Part shown: piece after piece, positions 25,318 to 37,543 of the stretch
How the letters are laid out: the number at the start of each line of letters is the position of its first letter
Position numbering within the stretch: position 1 is the stretch's first letter
NCBI GenBank assembly: GCA_019009955.1
Contig: CM032232.1
Location: forward strand, 68,684,501 to 68,748,500
Source: Riptortus pedestris
Lineage: Eukaryota > Arthropoda > Insecta > Hemiptera > Alydidae
Direction of reading: 5' to 3'
Length of the DNA stretch: 64,000 nucleotides
Made by a program: the position numbers and the translations under genes
The notes under the pieces: model-generated
Database searches by the model: none
Seen by the model: the letters and a program-made list of their open reading frames with translations, nothing else
What the model was told of the DNA's origin: nothing

Positions 25318-27941
25318 CTAGCTAAGGTACCCTGCTTCGCCCGGGAATTCATTAGAGGCTGAATGAAGATGGTATATTTTTGGCAAGGCTTTACTTTCCA
25401 CAATATTTTTTTTATTTCCCTGTCCCAGTGTTTAGAATTTATACCCGTCGTTACTGTGGATTTGTTAATAATAAAATTATTTGTTATTTAAGACTTCACT
25501 GTCCTCAATATTTTTATATTTCCCGTCCTCTGTGTATGTAGTTTTTTTTATAACGTAATGGACCATTTAATTCATAATTCTGGAAAGTATTCTATCTTCC
25601 AAACCACGTATGAATATGTTCCTTTCCCTTCATGCGGTACAATGTCCAACTGTGACAGCTGGTTTAGGTACGTCATAGCCGCTATTAAAATACTCTTTCA
25701 TAAGTCTCGATTGTAAACTGTGTATTCATATTGATTTTCAGTAAAGTATATCATAATATATTATAATATTAACGGATCAGAGTTAATAAATACCAGAAAT
25801 ACCTGGGTGCACCTCCCTAGCGTTCATTCTTGTAAATTATTTATTTATAATTTACAATAATAATACATTGCTATAAGCATCAATTAACATATAAACAAAG
25901 ACCAATATGAGGTCGGAAGGGAAGCGGCAGAACTGATAGGACAAAGGAAGTAGCTCGACACCTACCTAGCCTTAGTGCTGCCAACCTGCAATGCATTTTG
26001 GATAGCTATCCTCTAATACAGGGGTCTCCAAACTTTCCAGCCTTAGGGCCATACTGATTACTCCAGTAAGTTCCGAGGGCCAAAACCATATTATCATTGT
26101 TGCCGGTGGTAAAAAGTGAAATAAATGATCTCTTTTAATAATTGGTACAAGTAAAATTAGTCCACAACTACAAACTATTTTCAGTGAAAAATCTCAATTA
26201 CATAAATCTCATTAGTATTTCATTTGTCATTATGCTTGTTATAAGTTATGTTTTTATTTAAAATGTATAAAATGTTAGTTGGATTCATTTCAATAATTTG
26301 TTAGTTATTATATACTGAAGTTAAATTTTCTGCATATTATACATGTCTTTACTCATTACAATTCCGTGTTTCTTTATCCAATTTATCACAAAATCAATAA
26401 GAATAAGCCTACAACAATGTTATGAGTAGTTAGCCCATGACCATATCAATGTAGATGTCATATTAATAATTATTCAACATAAAATTAGAATACCTCAGTA
26501 AACTAAATTTAATTTGCTATAAAAAATGTGTTCTCTAAAAGGAGTTTTAAAGTATGCTAGCTCTCCGCGGGCCGGACAAAATCTGTCCGCGGGCCGGATG
26601 TGGCCCTCGGGCCGTAGTTTGGAGACCCCTGCTCTAATACATTCAAATATATTAAAAAATCATATTACATTATCTTCACAATTCTAAAACTGTTTCAAAT
26701 ATTTTTCACTTTTTAATTAAATAATGTATTAAATACACTTAGAGAAAACCGGCGGTTCTCATGAATTAATGATTGAGATAAGAGAAAGGTGGGGGTAGTA
26801 TTATTTGGTGCAAACTATTACTGGCGCTAAAAAATAACATAGTTTTGAATTATTAAGGATAAAATTTGAACATGGATTAGAAGTAACTTATCCAGGTGAG
26901 ATACCTGGGTAGTTCATATTGGAATGTATTGTTGAGCATATCATTATTTCTAAGCAAATTACTTGCTTCATACCTTATTTTACAAAAACAATAATTATAA
27001 AACAAAATTTACACTAATTAAAAAAGTAAACAACTTATGTTATGTGCACGATTGTCGAAAAACAAATAGACGATGAAATTTCGCGAATTTTTATTTCAGG
27101 CCTCCCTTATAACCCCCATTCCCCTTTGAACCTAAAATTTTTAGTATAGCTTATAATCATAGAAGAATTCATGCTAATTTACATACCGAGTGTTGTTAAG
27201 TTCGGTTCTACCGTTAGTACCCAATAAAATAGTTGCTCCCGCTTTAGTTTTTAGCGTATATCTCGTTTATACTTTGTTATAAAAGAAAAGTGTATATTAC
27301 AAAAGTTACTCTAAATAACAAAATAAACAACTTTTGTTATGTTTATATTTGCCGGAAAACCAATAGGAAACGAAATATCACTATTTTTAATTTCTGGCAT
27401 TCCTTATAACCCCCACTCCTGCCCGTCCCTAGAAATGTTGGTATGGCTTGTTATAATTAAAGGGTTAGTGATAATACATATACCGTGTTTTATTTATTTC
27501 GGTTGGATCGTTTGTCCCAAATAAAATTGTTCATATCCGTTATAGGTTTAAGCGTATATCTCGTTTATAATTCGTTATACGAAAAAAGTGTATATAACAA
27601 AAGTTACTCTAAATAACAAAATAAACAACTTTTGTTATGTTCATATTTGCCGAAAAACTAATAGGAAGCGAAATATCGCTATTTTTAATTTCTGGCTTCC
27701 CTTATAACCCCCACTCCTATTCGTCTCAGAGAATTTTAATATAGCCTAAAGTCTAAGTTGGCCTAGTAGTAATATACGTACCAAGTTTCATAAAATTCGG
27801 TTCAGCCGTTTATGCGTGAAAAGGTAACAAACAACAAACATACACGAAAGAAACAAAATGCAATTATGGTGTCTATGACATGTGAAACGAAAAGTTATCG
27901 TGAAATTTTGAGAAAAAAATCAATGTACAGATAGAGGTTAC

Positions 27942-27950
<9 letters not shown>
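25318..27950 (-). mobile_element. Family B Helitron 1, non-autonomous, carrying a nested hAT MITE
   Basis: Minus-strand element. Its 3' end at the left is a GC-rich hairpin (TTCCCGGGCGAAG...GGGTA) followed by CTTAGCTAG, then T of the host. Its 5' end lies in the AT tract at about 27945. This matches the Helitron rule: hairpin, CTRR end, insertion between A and T, no target duplication. The interior has at least two related units of about 300 bp (AACAACTTTTGTTATGTT...CCTTATAACCCCCACTCCTG) and an AACAAACAAACA stretch near the 5' end. There is no Rep/helicase coding sequence. The hAT MITE at 26019-26631 interrupts it. Confidence 0.75.
26019..26631. mobile_element. hAT-type MITE with perfect 8-bp target duplication
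   Basis: A 613-bp element between 8-bp direct repeats CTCTAATA (26011-26018 and 26632-26639). Inverted ends begin CAGGGGTCTCCAAACT and end AGTTTGGAGACCCCTG (16 bp perfect), with more imperfect pairing inside (GGGCCATA / GTGGCCC). CAG-starting TIRs plus 8-bp duplications define hAT. There is no transposase frame; the interior is AT-rich filler. Confidence 0.92.
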
Positions 27951-28001
<51 letters not shown>

Positions 28002-28484
28002 CTGTTAACGCTCTAGCGGTCGCAATTTTTGTTTGATCGTTCCAAACTCGAAATTTAATCGTTTTATGTAAACAGATAGATCAAGTTCGTTAACGGCTTA
28101 AATGGGACCAATGGGAGGGGGGGGTTTAGAGGGGGGATTTTTGAAAATTCGAAATATCTCCGTTATTATGCGTCAGATCGAAAAATTGTATAGAATTAAT
28201 CTTATTGCAAATTAAAGTTACTAAAAATATTCTTCTATACATTTATTCTTTATCTTGAATACTAACCGAGATATTTGCATTTGTATTTTGTGTGGTCGGC
28301 AGGAGTCGGCTATGTTCGGGACATTCCGCCGAGAGCTAGTGCTGCCGTTTCCGTAACTGTTCGTCCCTAGTGAATAGGTCTAGAGATTCCATACTACTAC
28401 TGTTATGATTAGGCAGATTTCTCTATTGAATGACTTCACGTGGGAAATCTGCTTAGTTTACGCAGCCCCTGCGTGAGGGACTAT

Positions 28485-29622
28485 TTTTTTTTATAACCAT
28501 AATATTTTTTTTTTAAAACTCTCTTATAATAAGAGTTGTTTGCAGAAGACCGACGGGCCCTCTTAAGGTCATATCGCCAACCAATGGGCAATTTACTAGT
28601 CGACGGGATCTGGGAGAGTCAACGTCCTCCGTCATACTGCCGGCAGACAGAATGATTTACACACTAGACACCCGCAATTCCAGTACCGCTGTCACACCTG
28701 CGCTCCCTGGTAGCGAAACGGTGAACTAACTCCATTACATTAAACCACACATTGAAGTACTCACGATGCTCGATGTTGCTTCATCTAAAGTGGGACGCGT
28801 TATCACTCATCTATGGGTGGCACATATGTATTTATATGCATATAATATTGTTAGTCCCGAAGATCTTTAAACTATACCCTCTCTGCCTGATAGAAATGTT
28901 TTAGAAATATTGAAAAATAAATATTTAGGTAGTCTTGAATAAATAGTCCTTTATTGTTACAATACAGTCCTAATACAAACTGATTATTTCTATACAGACT
29001 GTTCCTTAACCAAAGGAAGAGCCCTAGAAGGAAAAAAAAATTGTTTACCCCGTGAAAATACATAGTGAGAGACAATTTGTTGAGGTTCTACCTGGTCCGT
29101 GGAGGCAATAAGGACTAGCTGCGCCGGGCAGAATGTGCGTGGGGCGGGTATATGTTTGTTCAGGGGGTTCTGTTATTGTTTTTCCCGGCCAGTCATAACA
29201 CAGCTGCTTGCTGTCTCGGCTTCTTGCCTTTTCATTTCAACTCAGTGCATGTTCAAATCCTCAAGGGTGACGTCTTATTGTGTCGACGCTCATTCAGTTC
29301 ACTTTATAAAATTCCTTCCAATTTCCAGTCTCTGAACCAGTTTCTTTTATTTTGTGTTTAATATATTGTCTACTACCTGTGTCGTAATTAATGTTGAGGC
29401 TTTTAATATAATTATTATTCAAACATTTTATTTTGCTGTTAAAATGAACTTTGCAATGGAATAGTTGTATTTTTGTAGATTTTATTAGTATTTATTCACT
29501 TCCACTTTTTCCTACTGTAGCTAATTTGTGTAGAGTGAATGATTAAAAGAATCACAGAATGGTGTGCCGCTAGATGATTAATGGACTTGTAAAAAAGGAT
29601 ACATAAATCTGGGCACATATTG
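28485..29622. other. Unannotated spacer
   Basis: A somewhat GC-richer block (28540-28760 and 29080-29330) with overlapping open frames at 29099-29361 that I do not recognise. No termini seen. Confidence 0.35.
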
Positions 29623-30000
29623 ATAAAAAGTCCGTCACGCAGACGCTGTGTTACCTAAGCAGATTTCTCACATGCTGGTATGACACACTGGTGATCTCAT
29701 CACATATTCTCTATTTCAGTGAAAAAAGGGTTATGGGGTGGGGGGTTATTGAAGGATGAAATCAAGAAAGTACAAATAGCTCGCTTAATACTTGAGTTTC
29801 GAAGAAATGTATGAAGTAACAATTCTAGAGCATTAATAGCTTAACAAGATTGGTTTTTTAACATTTTGCGATACGACTCATAATAAGAGAGATATTTTGA
29901 ATTTTCAAAATTTCTTCTCTCTAAACCCCCTTCCCTACCACTGGTCGTATTTCAGCCATTAATGAACTTCATCTTTAGTTTTACATAAAGCAATTAATTA
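29623..30000 (-). mobile_element. Family A copy (module 3), 5'-truncated
   Basis: AAAAAGTCCGTCACGCAGACG hairpin end, subterminal AAGCAGATTTCTC, module-3 remnant (GTTATGGGGTGGGGGGTTAT), common body to TTTTACATAAAGCAATTAAT. The core and 5' end are absent. Confidence 0.75.
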
Positions 30001-30143
30001 TAGTTCCCTGTCCCCTGTAAGCCCCAATTCCTATTAATGCAATTTCTGCTAACGGAACCTGAGCCACATAACATCCCATGCCCGCTATAATTTCCAGTCC
30101 AGTATACGTAGGCCTCTTATTACAGGAAAAATGGAGAAAAAAT

Positions 30144-30533
30144 AGTCAGGTTAATCAGAAAAACTGTTGTGGACCCTCAAAATTTATTTTTACAAACGCT
30201 TTCTGCTTTCGCGAATTACATTCCCTCCCTCCTCAGAGCTACAAACAATAAAGCACCATAATTAAGGAGTCTAAAATTATTTTAAAAATGTACATAATTG
30301 ATCATATAACAAAACTGCCTATAAAACTATAAAATTTACAACAATAACATATATCTATAACAACATATTTACAATTGAAATATAATAAATTATTAATGGT
30401 TTAATTAGTATCTAAACACTAGAATTACACAGAACAAAATTTACCGTAAGAGCGTAGGACCCATAGAGATACTGCTGGGGGGGGGGGAACTCTGCCGATG
30501 CACTAACAGTCAGTATTTCTGATTAACCTGACT
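30144..30533. mobile_element. TIR element (MITE), unclassified
   Basis: About 390 bp with 23-bp inverted ends differing at one base (left begins AGTCAGGTTAATCAGAAA; right ends TTTCTGATTAACCTGACT). The interior is AT-rich with a G-run at 30478-30487. I cannot see a convincing target duplication. Confidence 0.6.
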
Positions 30534-31029
30534 CATTACTTTCACCACATGCAGAAAATAAAATTCCGTCACGCAGGAGCTGCGTAAACTAAGCAGATTT
30601 CCCACTTGAAGTAATACAATAGAGAAATCTCCATACGAGAGCCAACAGTTACGGAATTGGCCGAACTAGCTTTTGGCGGGAAACTGAATCGTCCGTTGTA
30701 CGCCCACATTTCATAAAAATGCAAATAATTCGGTTAATATTAGAGATAGAGAATAAATGTATAGAACAATATTTATAGTCAATTTAATTTGCAATAAGAT
30801 TGGTTCTATGTAATATTTTTATCCGACGTATGGTAACGGAGATATTTTGAATTTTCGAAAACCGACCCTCTAAACTCCCTCTCCCATTGGTCCGATTTCA
30901 GCCAGTAACAAACTTGATCTGTCTTTTTGCATAAAAGTTTAAATATCAAGTTTGGTAACGATCAAACAAAAATTGCGACCGCTAGAGCGTTAACAGACAA
31001 ATATATCTATCTATATATATATATATATA

Positions 31030-32639
31030 CTAGCTCAGATACCCGGCTTCGCTCGGGAATTCATTTGAGGCTGAATGGTGATGGTATATTTTTGGCAAGG
31101 CTTTACTTTGCACAATATTTTGACATTTACCCGTTCCAGTGTTTAGGGTTAATACCCGTTGTTGGCATTTGTTAATAATAAAATTATTTTTTTATGTAAG
31201 ACTTCACTGTCCTGCATATTGTCATATTTCCCGTCTCCTGTGCATTATGCATAGATTTGAATTATTAAGGAGAAAATATTGACATACATTTGAATTCATT
31301 TTTTCAGGTGAGGTACCTGGTAGTTCACATTGAAAAGAAGTGTTGAGCAAATTTCTCTAAATAACAAAATAAACAACTTTTGTTATGTGCATATTTGCCG
31401 AAACCCCAATAGGAAATCATTATTATTAATTTCAGGCCTCCCTTATAACCCCCACTCTTGCCCGTCCCTAGAAATGTTAGTATGGCTTATTATAAGGAAG
31501 GCGTTAGTGCTAATACACATACTGAGTGTTTTATTTAGTTCGGTTGAGTCTTTTGTGCCAAATAAAATTGTGGACTCCCGCTTTAGTTTATAGCGTATAA
31601 CTCATTTATGCTTCCGTATACGGCAAAAGTGCATATAACAAACGTTACTCTAAATAACAAAATAAACCACTTTTGTTATGTGCATTTTTGCCGAAAATGC
31701 AATAGGAAACGAAATATCACTATTATTAATTTCAGGCCTTCCTTTATAACCCCCAGTCCTGCCCGTCCCTAGAAATGTTAGTATAGCTTATTATAATGAA
31801 GGCGTTAGTACTAATTCACATACCGAGTTTGGTTTAATTCGGTTGAGTCTTTAGTGCCAAATAAAATTGTGGACTCCCGCTTTAGTTTATAGCGTATAAC
31901 TCATTTAAACTTCCGTATACGGCAAAAGTTGATATAACAAAAGTTACTCCAAATAACAAAATAAACAACTTTTGTTAGGTGCATATTTGCTGAAACCCCA
32001 ATAAGAAACGAAATATCACTATTATTAATTTCAGGCCTCCCTTATAACCCCCACTCCTGCCCGTCCCTAGAAATGTTAGTATAGCTTATTATAATGAAGG
32101 CGTTAGTACTAATTCACATACCGAGTTTGGTTTAATTCGGTTGAGTCTTTAGTACCAAATAAAATTGTGGACTCCCGCTTTAGTTTATAGCGTATAACTC
32201 ATTTATGCTTCCGTATACGGCAAAAGTGGATATAACAAAAGTTACTCTAAATTACAAAATAAACAACTTTTGTTATGTGCATATTTGCTGAAAAACCAAT
32301 AGGAAACGAAATATCGCTATTTTTAATTTCAGGCCTCCCTTATAACCCCCACTCCTGTTCGTCTTAGAGAATATTAATGTAGCCTAAAGTCTAAGTTGGG
32401 CTAGTAGTAATATACATACCAAGTTTCATAAAATTCGGTTCAGCCGTTTATGCGTGAAAAGGTAACAAACAAACAAACAAATAAACAAACAAACAAACAA
32501 ACAAATAAACAAACAAACAGACACGAAAGAAACAAAATGCAGTTATGGTGTCTATGACATGTGAAACGAAAAGTTACCGAGAAATTTTGCGAAAAAAATC
32601 AATGTACAGACAGAGGTTACAATTTTATATATATATAGA
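31030..32639 (-). mobile_element. Family B Helitron 2 with about 298-bp tandem units
   Basis: Minus-strand Helitron. CTAG (31030-31033 in complement) sits directly after A in an AT tract, preceded in element sense by the hairpin around TTCCCGAGCGAAGCCGGGTA. The 5' end TCTATATATATAAAATTG has its TC at 32639-32638 and host T at 32640. Four internal units begin near 31375, 31668, 31967 and 32265 (spacing 293-299), each with TTTTGTTATGTGCATATTTG, CCTTATAACCCCCA and a GTATACGGCAAAAGT block. (AAAC)n tract at 32465-32520. No coding capacity. Confidence 0.8.
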
Positions 32640-32643
32640 TATA

Positions 32644-33737
32644 CTAGCTCAGATACCCGGCTTCGCCCGGGAATTCATTTGAGGCTGAATGGTGATGGTA
32701 CTTTTTAGCAGGCTTTACATTGCACAATATTTTGACATTTACCCGTCCCAGTGTTTAGGATTAATACCCGTCGTTGCCGTGGATTTGCTAATAATAGAAT
32801 ATTTGTTCGATAAGACTTCACTGTCTTCGATATTTTTATATTTCCCGTCTCTTATACATGTAAATAAGGTGAATTTGAAAAATTTTAATATAACTTACAA
32901 TCATGGAAGAATTAATGCTAATTGACATACCGAGCTTTGTTAAATTCGTTAGTGCCCAATAAAATTGTTGGCTCCCGCTAAAGTTTTAACGTAAAACTCA
33001 TTTATACTTAGGTATACGACAAAAGTTTATATAACAAAAGTTACTCCAAATAACAAAATAAACAACTTTTGTTATGTTTATATTTGCGGAAAAACCAATA
33101 GGAAACGAAATATCACTATTTTTAATTTCAGGCCTCCCTTATAACCCCCACTCCTGCCCGTCCCTAGAAATGTTGGAATGGCTTATTACAATGAAGGCGT
33201 TAATGATAATGCACATACCGAGTTTTATTTAGTTCGGTTGAGTCTTTTTTGGCAAATAATATTGTTGACTCCCGCTATAATTTTTAGCGTATAACGCATT
33301 TAAAATTCGGTATACGACAAAAGTGTATATAACAAAAGTTACTCTAAATAACAAAATAAACCACTTTTGTTATTTGCATATTTGCCGAAAAACCAATAGG
33401 AAACGAAATATCGCTATTTTTAATTTCTGGCTTCCCTTATAACCCCCACTCCTATTCATCACAGAGGAAATTAATATAGCCTAAAGTCTAAGTTGGGTTA
33501 GTAGTAATATACATACCAAGTTTCATAAAATTCGGTTCAGCCGTTTATGCGTGAAAAGGTAACAAACAAACAAACAAACAAATAAACAAACAAACAAATA
33601 AACAAACAAACAAACAAACAGACACGAAAGAAACAAAATGCAGTTATGGTGTCTATGGCATGTGAAACGAAAAGTTATCGTGAAATTTCGCGAAAAAAAT
33701 CAATGTACAGACAGAGGTTACAATTTTATATATATAT

Positions 33738-33740
<3 letters not shown>
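32644..33740 (-). mobile_element. Family B Helitron 3
   Basis: Same termini as the neighbour: CTAG at 32644-32647 and TC start at 33740-33739 next to T. Only TATA separates it from Helitron 2. Two internal units (near 33065 and 33361) plus the conserved 5' region with ATTCGGTTCAGCCGTTTATG and an (AAAC)n tract at 33560-33620. Confidence 0.8.

Positions 33741-33797
<57 letters not shown>
33741..33797. repeat. (AT)n tract at the centre of a large inverted repeat
   Basis: Pure AT run between the 5' ends of two oppositely oriented Helitrons. It is probably an expanded remnant of the family A core. Confidence 0.9.
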
Positions 33798-33803
<6 letters not shown>

Positions 33804-35339
33804 GTAACCTCTGTCTCTACATTGATTTTTTTCGCGAAATTTTACGATAACTTTTCGTTTCACATGTCATAGACACCATAACTGCATTTTGTTTCTTTCG
33901 TGTTTTTTGTTTGTTTGTTTGTTACCTTTTCACACATAAACGGCTGAACCGAATTTTATGAAACTTGTTATGTATATTACTACTAGGCCAACTTAGACTT
34001 TAGGCTATATTAATATTCTTTAAGACGAACAGGATTGGGGGTTATAAGGGAAGCCTGAAATTAAAAATAGCGATATTTCATTTCCTATTAGTTTTTCGGC
34101 AATTATGCACATAACAAAAGTTGTTTATTTTTTTCATTTAGAGTAACTTTTGTTATATACCTTTTTTTTCGTATACCGAATTATAAACGAGATATACGCT
34201 TAAACCTATAATGGATATGAACAATTTTATTTGGGACAAACGACCCAACCGATTTAAATAAAATTCCGTATGTGAATTAACACTAACTTCATGATAATAA
34301 GCTGTACCATTATTTCTAGAGACGAGCAGGAGTGGGGGTTGTAGGGGAGGCCTGAAATTAAAAATAGCAATATTTCGTTTCCTATAGAATTTTAGGCAAT
34401 TATGCACATAACAAAAGTTGTTTATTTTGTTATTTGGAGTAACTTTTATCATATTCACTTTTGTTGTATACCGAATTATAAACGAGATATACGCTAAAAC
34501 CTATAGCGGAAGTGAACAATTTTATTTGGGACAAAAGACCCAACCGAAATAAATAATACTCGGTATGTGCATTAGCACTAACGCTTTCATTATAATAAGC
34601 CATACCAACATTTCTAGCGACGGGCAGGAGGGGGGGAGGGTTATAAGGGAGGCCTGAATTTAAAAATAGCGGTATTTCGTTTCTTATTGTGGTTTCGGCA
34701 AATATGCATTTTATTTGAAGTAACTTTTGTTATATACACTTTTGTCGTATACCTAAGTATAAATGAGTTATACGTTAAAAACTACTGCGGAAGTCAACAA
34801 TTTTATTTGGCACAAAAAACTCAACCGAACTAAACCAAACTCGGTATGTCAATTAGCACTAACGCCTTTCTTATAATAAGCCATACTAACATTTCTAGGG
34901 ACGGTCAGGAGTGGAGGAGGCCTGAAAGTAATAATAGTGATATTTCGTTTCTTATTGGGGTTTCGGCAAATATGCACATAACAAAAGTTGTCTATTTTGT
35001 TATTTAGAGAAATTTGCTCAACAATTCTTTTCAATATGAACTACCAGGTACAGCACCTGGAAAAATTAATTTTAATGTATGTTAATTTTTGTCCTTAATA
35101 ATTCAAATCTATGCACAATGCACAGGAAACGGGAAATATGACAATATGGAGGACAGTGAAGTCTTACATAAAAAATTAATTTTATTATTAACAAATCCAC
35201 AGAAACGACGGGTATTAACCCGTATAACACTGGGACGGGTAAATGTCAAAATATTGTGCAAAGTCAAGCCTTGCCAAAAAAATATCATCACCATTCAGCC
35301 TCAAATGAATTCCCGGGTGAAGCCGGGTATCTGAGCTAG
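33798..35339 (+). mobile_element. Family B Helitron 4, opposite orientation
   Basis: Plus-strand Helitron running from AAATTGTAACCTCTGTC through (TTTG)n, CATAAACGGCTGAACCGAAT, several units of about 300 bp (TTGTTTATTTT near 34115, 34410 and 34985, one shortened near 34710) to the hairpin TTCCCGGGTGAAGCCGGGTA and CTGAGCTAG, then T at 35340. The 5' TC is not visible because the end merges with the AT tract. Confidence 0.75.
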
Positions 35340-35484
35340 TATATATATATATATAATTTTGAATAGACCTCATTTCGTCATCTCCTGGGTAGAATCGATG
35401 AACATTTGAGTAGATATTTTGAAAATCTCGTCATGAGTACAACCTCAATAGCATATTTCCCTTATGGGAAATCTGCTAAAAAGG

Positions 35485-35557
35485 AGAATAGATAGTGTCA
35501 GATCAACAGTGTGAACAGCTCAAATCTGATTAATTTACGTGGCTCCTACGTGACGGA
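35485..35557 (+). mobile_element. Possible family A 3'-end fragment
   Basis: TTAATTTACGTGGCTCCTACG then TGACGGATTTT resembles the hairpin and terminus of family A. The subterminal motif is absent, so this is weak. Confidence 0.3.
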
Positions 35558-36469
35558 TTTTATAAATGAATAGAGTTTAGTAATGATGGGGCAAAGCAAG
35601 ACAAAGTTTTAGGTATAAATAGGGCTTGACATTAAAAATTGATTAAAATCGTCTGTTTCGCACAGGTTGGAAAATATTTCGCAAAGATCTATTCTTCTTT
35701 TTCAATGTATTGGTAAATTTACGGGATGCCGTACAATCCAGCAGAACGGTATCTATCAATAGTTTAGAAATTACTTTTTGACAAACTCTTTGGACTATTA
35801 TATTTGAGGGTTTTTACATTATGCTTAAAACCTTTTATATATATATTTGTGACACCAGATGATCATTGTGGAAAAATTGAATTATTTATGGAAGGATTTC
35901 ATCCATTCCAATTCCTCTCTTAAATTGATTTATACTTTCTTGAATTCCTATAAATAGAGAGACACTGTTTAAATCGGTGATAATGTTGTTGAATCTTGAC
36001 CTGTTGTAACAAAGTATAAAAGTTGAAATGGGTGGTACTATCAGTAGGATCAGCTGTGGAGTTTAATGGACTGTCACCAGGAAGGAGCGCCCTACTTCCT
36101 CTCCTCAGCTATCTAGATCTGCCAGATAAATCTATTCCATCTCCCTCTCACTCTATCTCCCTTCCTGTCTTTGCCGATCGTTTTCTCCCACCGCCTTTCT
36201 CGCATTCGGCTAACAGCCATGTTATTTGTAAACATTGTTGTTTTCAGGAATGGCTGCTTGGAGCTATATCGATTTACCAGAAAATGAGTTGAGTGCACTG
36301 ATTAATAGATTAGATAACCTTTACACCTGCATGGTTGATTATACAGCTTCAATTACTCTATTAAGTAAAAACCAAATCTTCTCTTAAATTAGAACTAAAA
36401 TAAGGTAGGCGATTAACTTAGGAAAAAAGAGTAGCCGGGCCTAAATAAATGCTCAATTAAAGCAATATT
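35558..36469. other. Unannotated spacer with a short repeat shared with 38.39 kb
   Basis: The block 36030-36160 (CAGCTGTGGAGTTTAATGGA, CTTCCTCTCCTCAGCTATCT) is clearly related to 38384-38510. Its nature is unknown. Open frames across it (36023-36292 plus, 36113-36298 minus) are not convincing genes. Confidence 0.4.
36030..36160. repeat. Unclassified dispersed repeat, copy 1
   Basis: Shares TGTAATGGACTG-like, CTTCCTCTCCT and ATCTAGATC landmarks in order with 38384-38510. About 130 bp, no visible ends. Confidence 0.5.
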
Positions 36470-37366
36470 TAAACATGTATGACATGAGTTGGAGAGTGGG
36501 CTAACTGAAGGTAGAAAAATTAAAAATGCAAACACCTCGGTTAATACTCAAGGTGGTGAAGGCTTGTACTCAACATTTATAGAATAAGTACATTTTCAAT
36601 AGGATTGGTTTCATACAATTTTTTAAATCCAACGTATAATAGCTGAGATATTTTTAATAATATTTTGACATTTTAACCCGTTGGTGGGATCAACCGCCTC
36701 TCAGGCGGGTATGGTTTACCATTTTTCCCCTAGATGTCACTCTATTTATTCCACCATGTTTTCCGACCACGTGTGATTCAGTTGCTTCCTGCCACTCAAC
36801 GGAGAAGTATCATTCGTCTGGGATTTCGCTTCAAATCAAGGTAAGTGATTTTTTTTCAATATGTACCCCGTCTGTCAGGCTGAGGATCCCTTAAAGTACG
36901 AATTAGTTATCCGTCAGTCAGAAGGAGAATCCCATGTAACGCAAAGTTTTTCCCGTCTGTCAGACGGAGAATCCCATGAAACGCAAAGTTTTTTCCGTCT
37001 AATAGACGGAGAATCTGTTAAACATTTAGACGGAGAGAAAATGTTAAAAATTTTAAATAATTTATGCTTTCTACTTTTTAAATCCCATTTCCTATTATTT
37101 CAATGGTAAAATAGAAGAAAAAAAAAAAAACATGAAGTATTAAGAATTAGGATTTCTCGCCTGTGAGGCGGAGGATCCTCTACATGGCCTATTTCCATGC
37201 CCGTCTCTGAGGCAGACGATCCTGCACATAGTAAAGAGAATCAACGATCCCACCAACGGGTTAAATTCCCCCTCTAACCCCCGCGCCCCCACTGGTCCGA
37301 TTTCATTATTTAGATATCGAGTTTAGTAATGATAAAAAAAAAATTGTGGCGGATAGAGCGTTAACA

Positions 37367-37409
<43 letters not shown>

Positions 37410-37493
37410 GCGCGCGCGCATACATAAATACGTTACTTAGTAATGATCAAACAAAAATTGCGACCGCTAGAGCGGTAACAGACAAATATATAG

Positions 37494-37543
<50 letters not shown>

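Larger units (their letters stand above)
25180..28484 (+). mobile_element. Family A copy (module 2) split by a Helitron
   Basis: The 5' part (palindrome, GTCCATCGATCCTACCCAGG, TCCGTTC) runs to 25317 at the start of the AT core. The (AT)n core and all downstream parts resume at 27951 and run through the G-run, module 2 (GCCGAGAGCTAGTGCTGCCG), GGGAAATCTGCT and the hairpin ACGCAG/CTGCGT to 28484. The two halves make one complete element, showing that the 2.6 kb between them is a later insertion. Confidence 0.85.
30557..35480 (-). mobile_element. Family A copy (module 1) split by three Helitrons
   Basis: The right half in plus coordinates (35340-35480) carries the 5' palindrome and GGTAGAATCGATGAACATTT. 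The left half (30557-31029) carries the 3' hairpin, module 1 and common body up to the AT core. Joined across the AT core they make one complete copy. The 4.3 kb between them is entirely family B Helitrons. Confidence 0.8.

Noticed and set aside
32465..33625. CRISPR-like array in the AACAAACAAACA stretches
   Set aside because: Simple (AAAC)n tracts inside Helitrons, with no spacers. The genome is eukaryotic.
36861..37109. A repeat protein with GESH/QSF.RL units
   Set aside because: The peptide repeats follow the palindromic DNA motif array of the piggyBac-type MITE. No start context or homologous domain.
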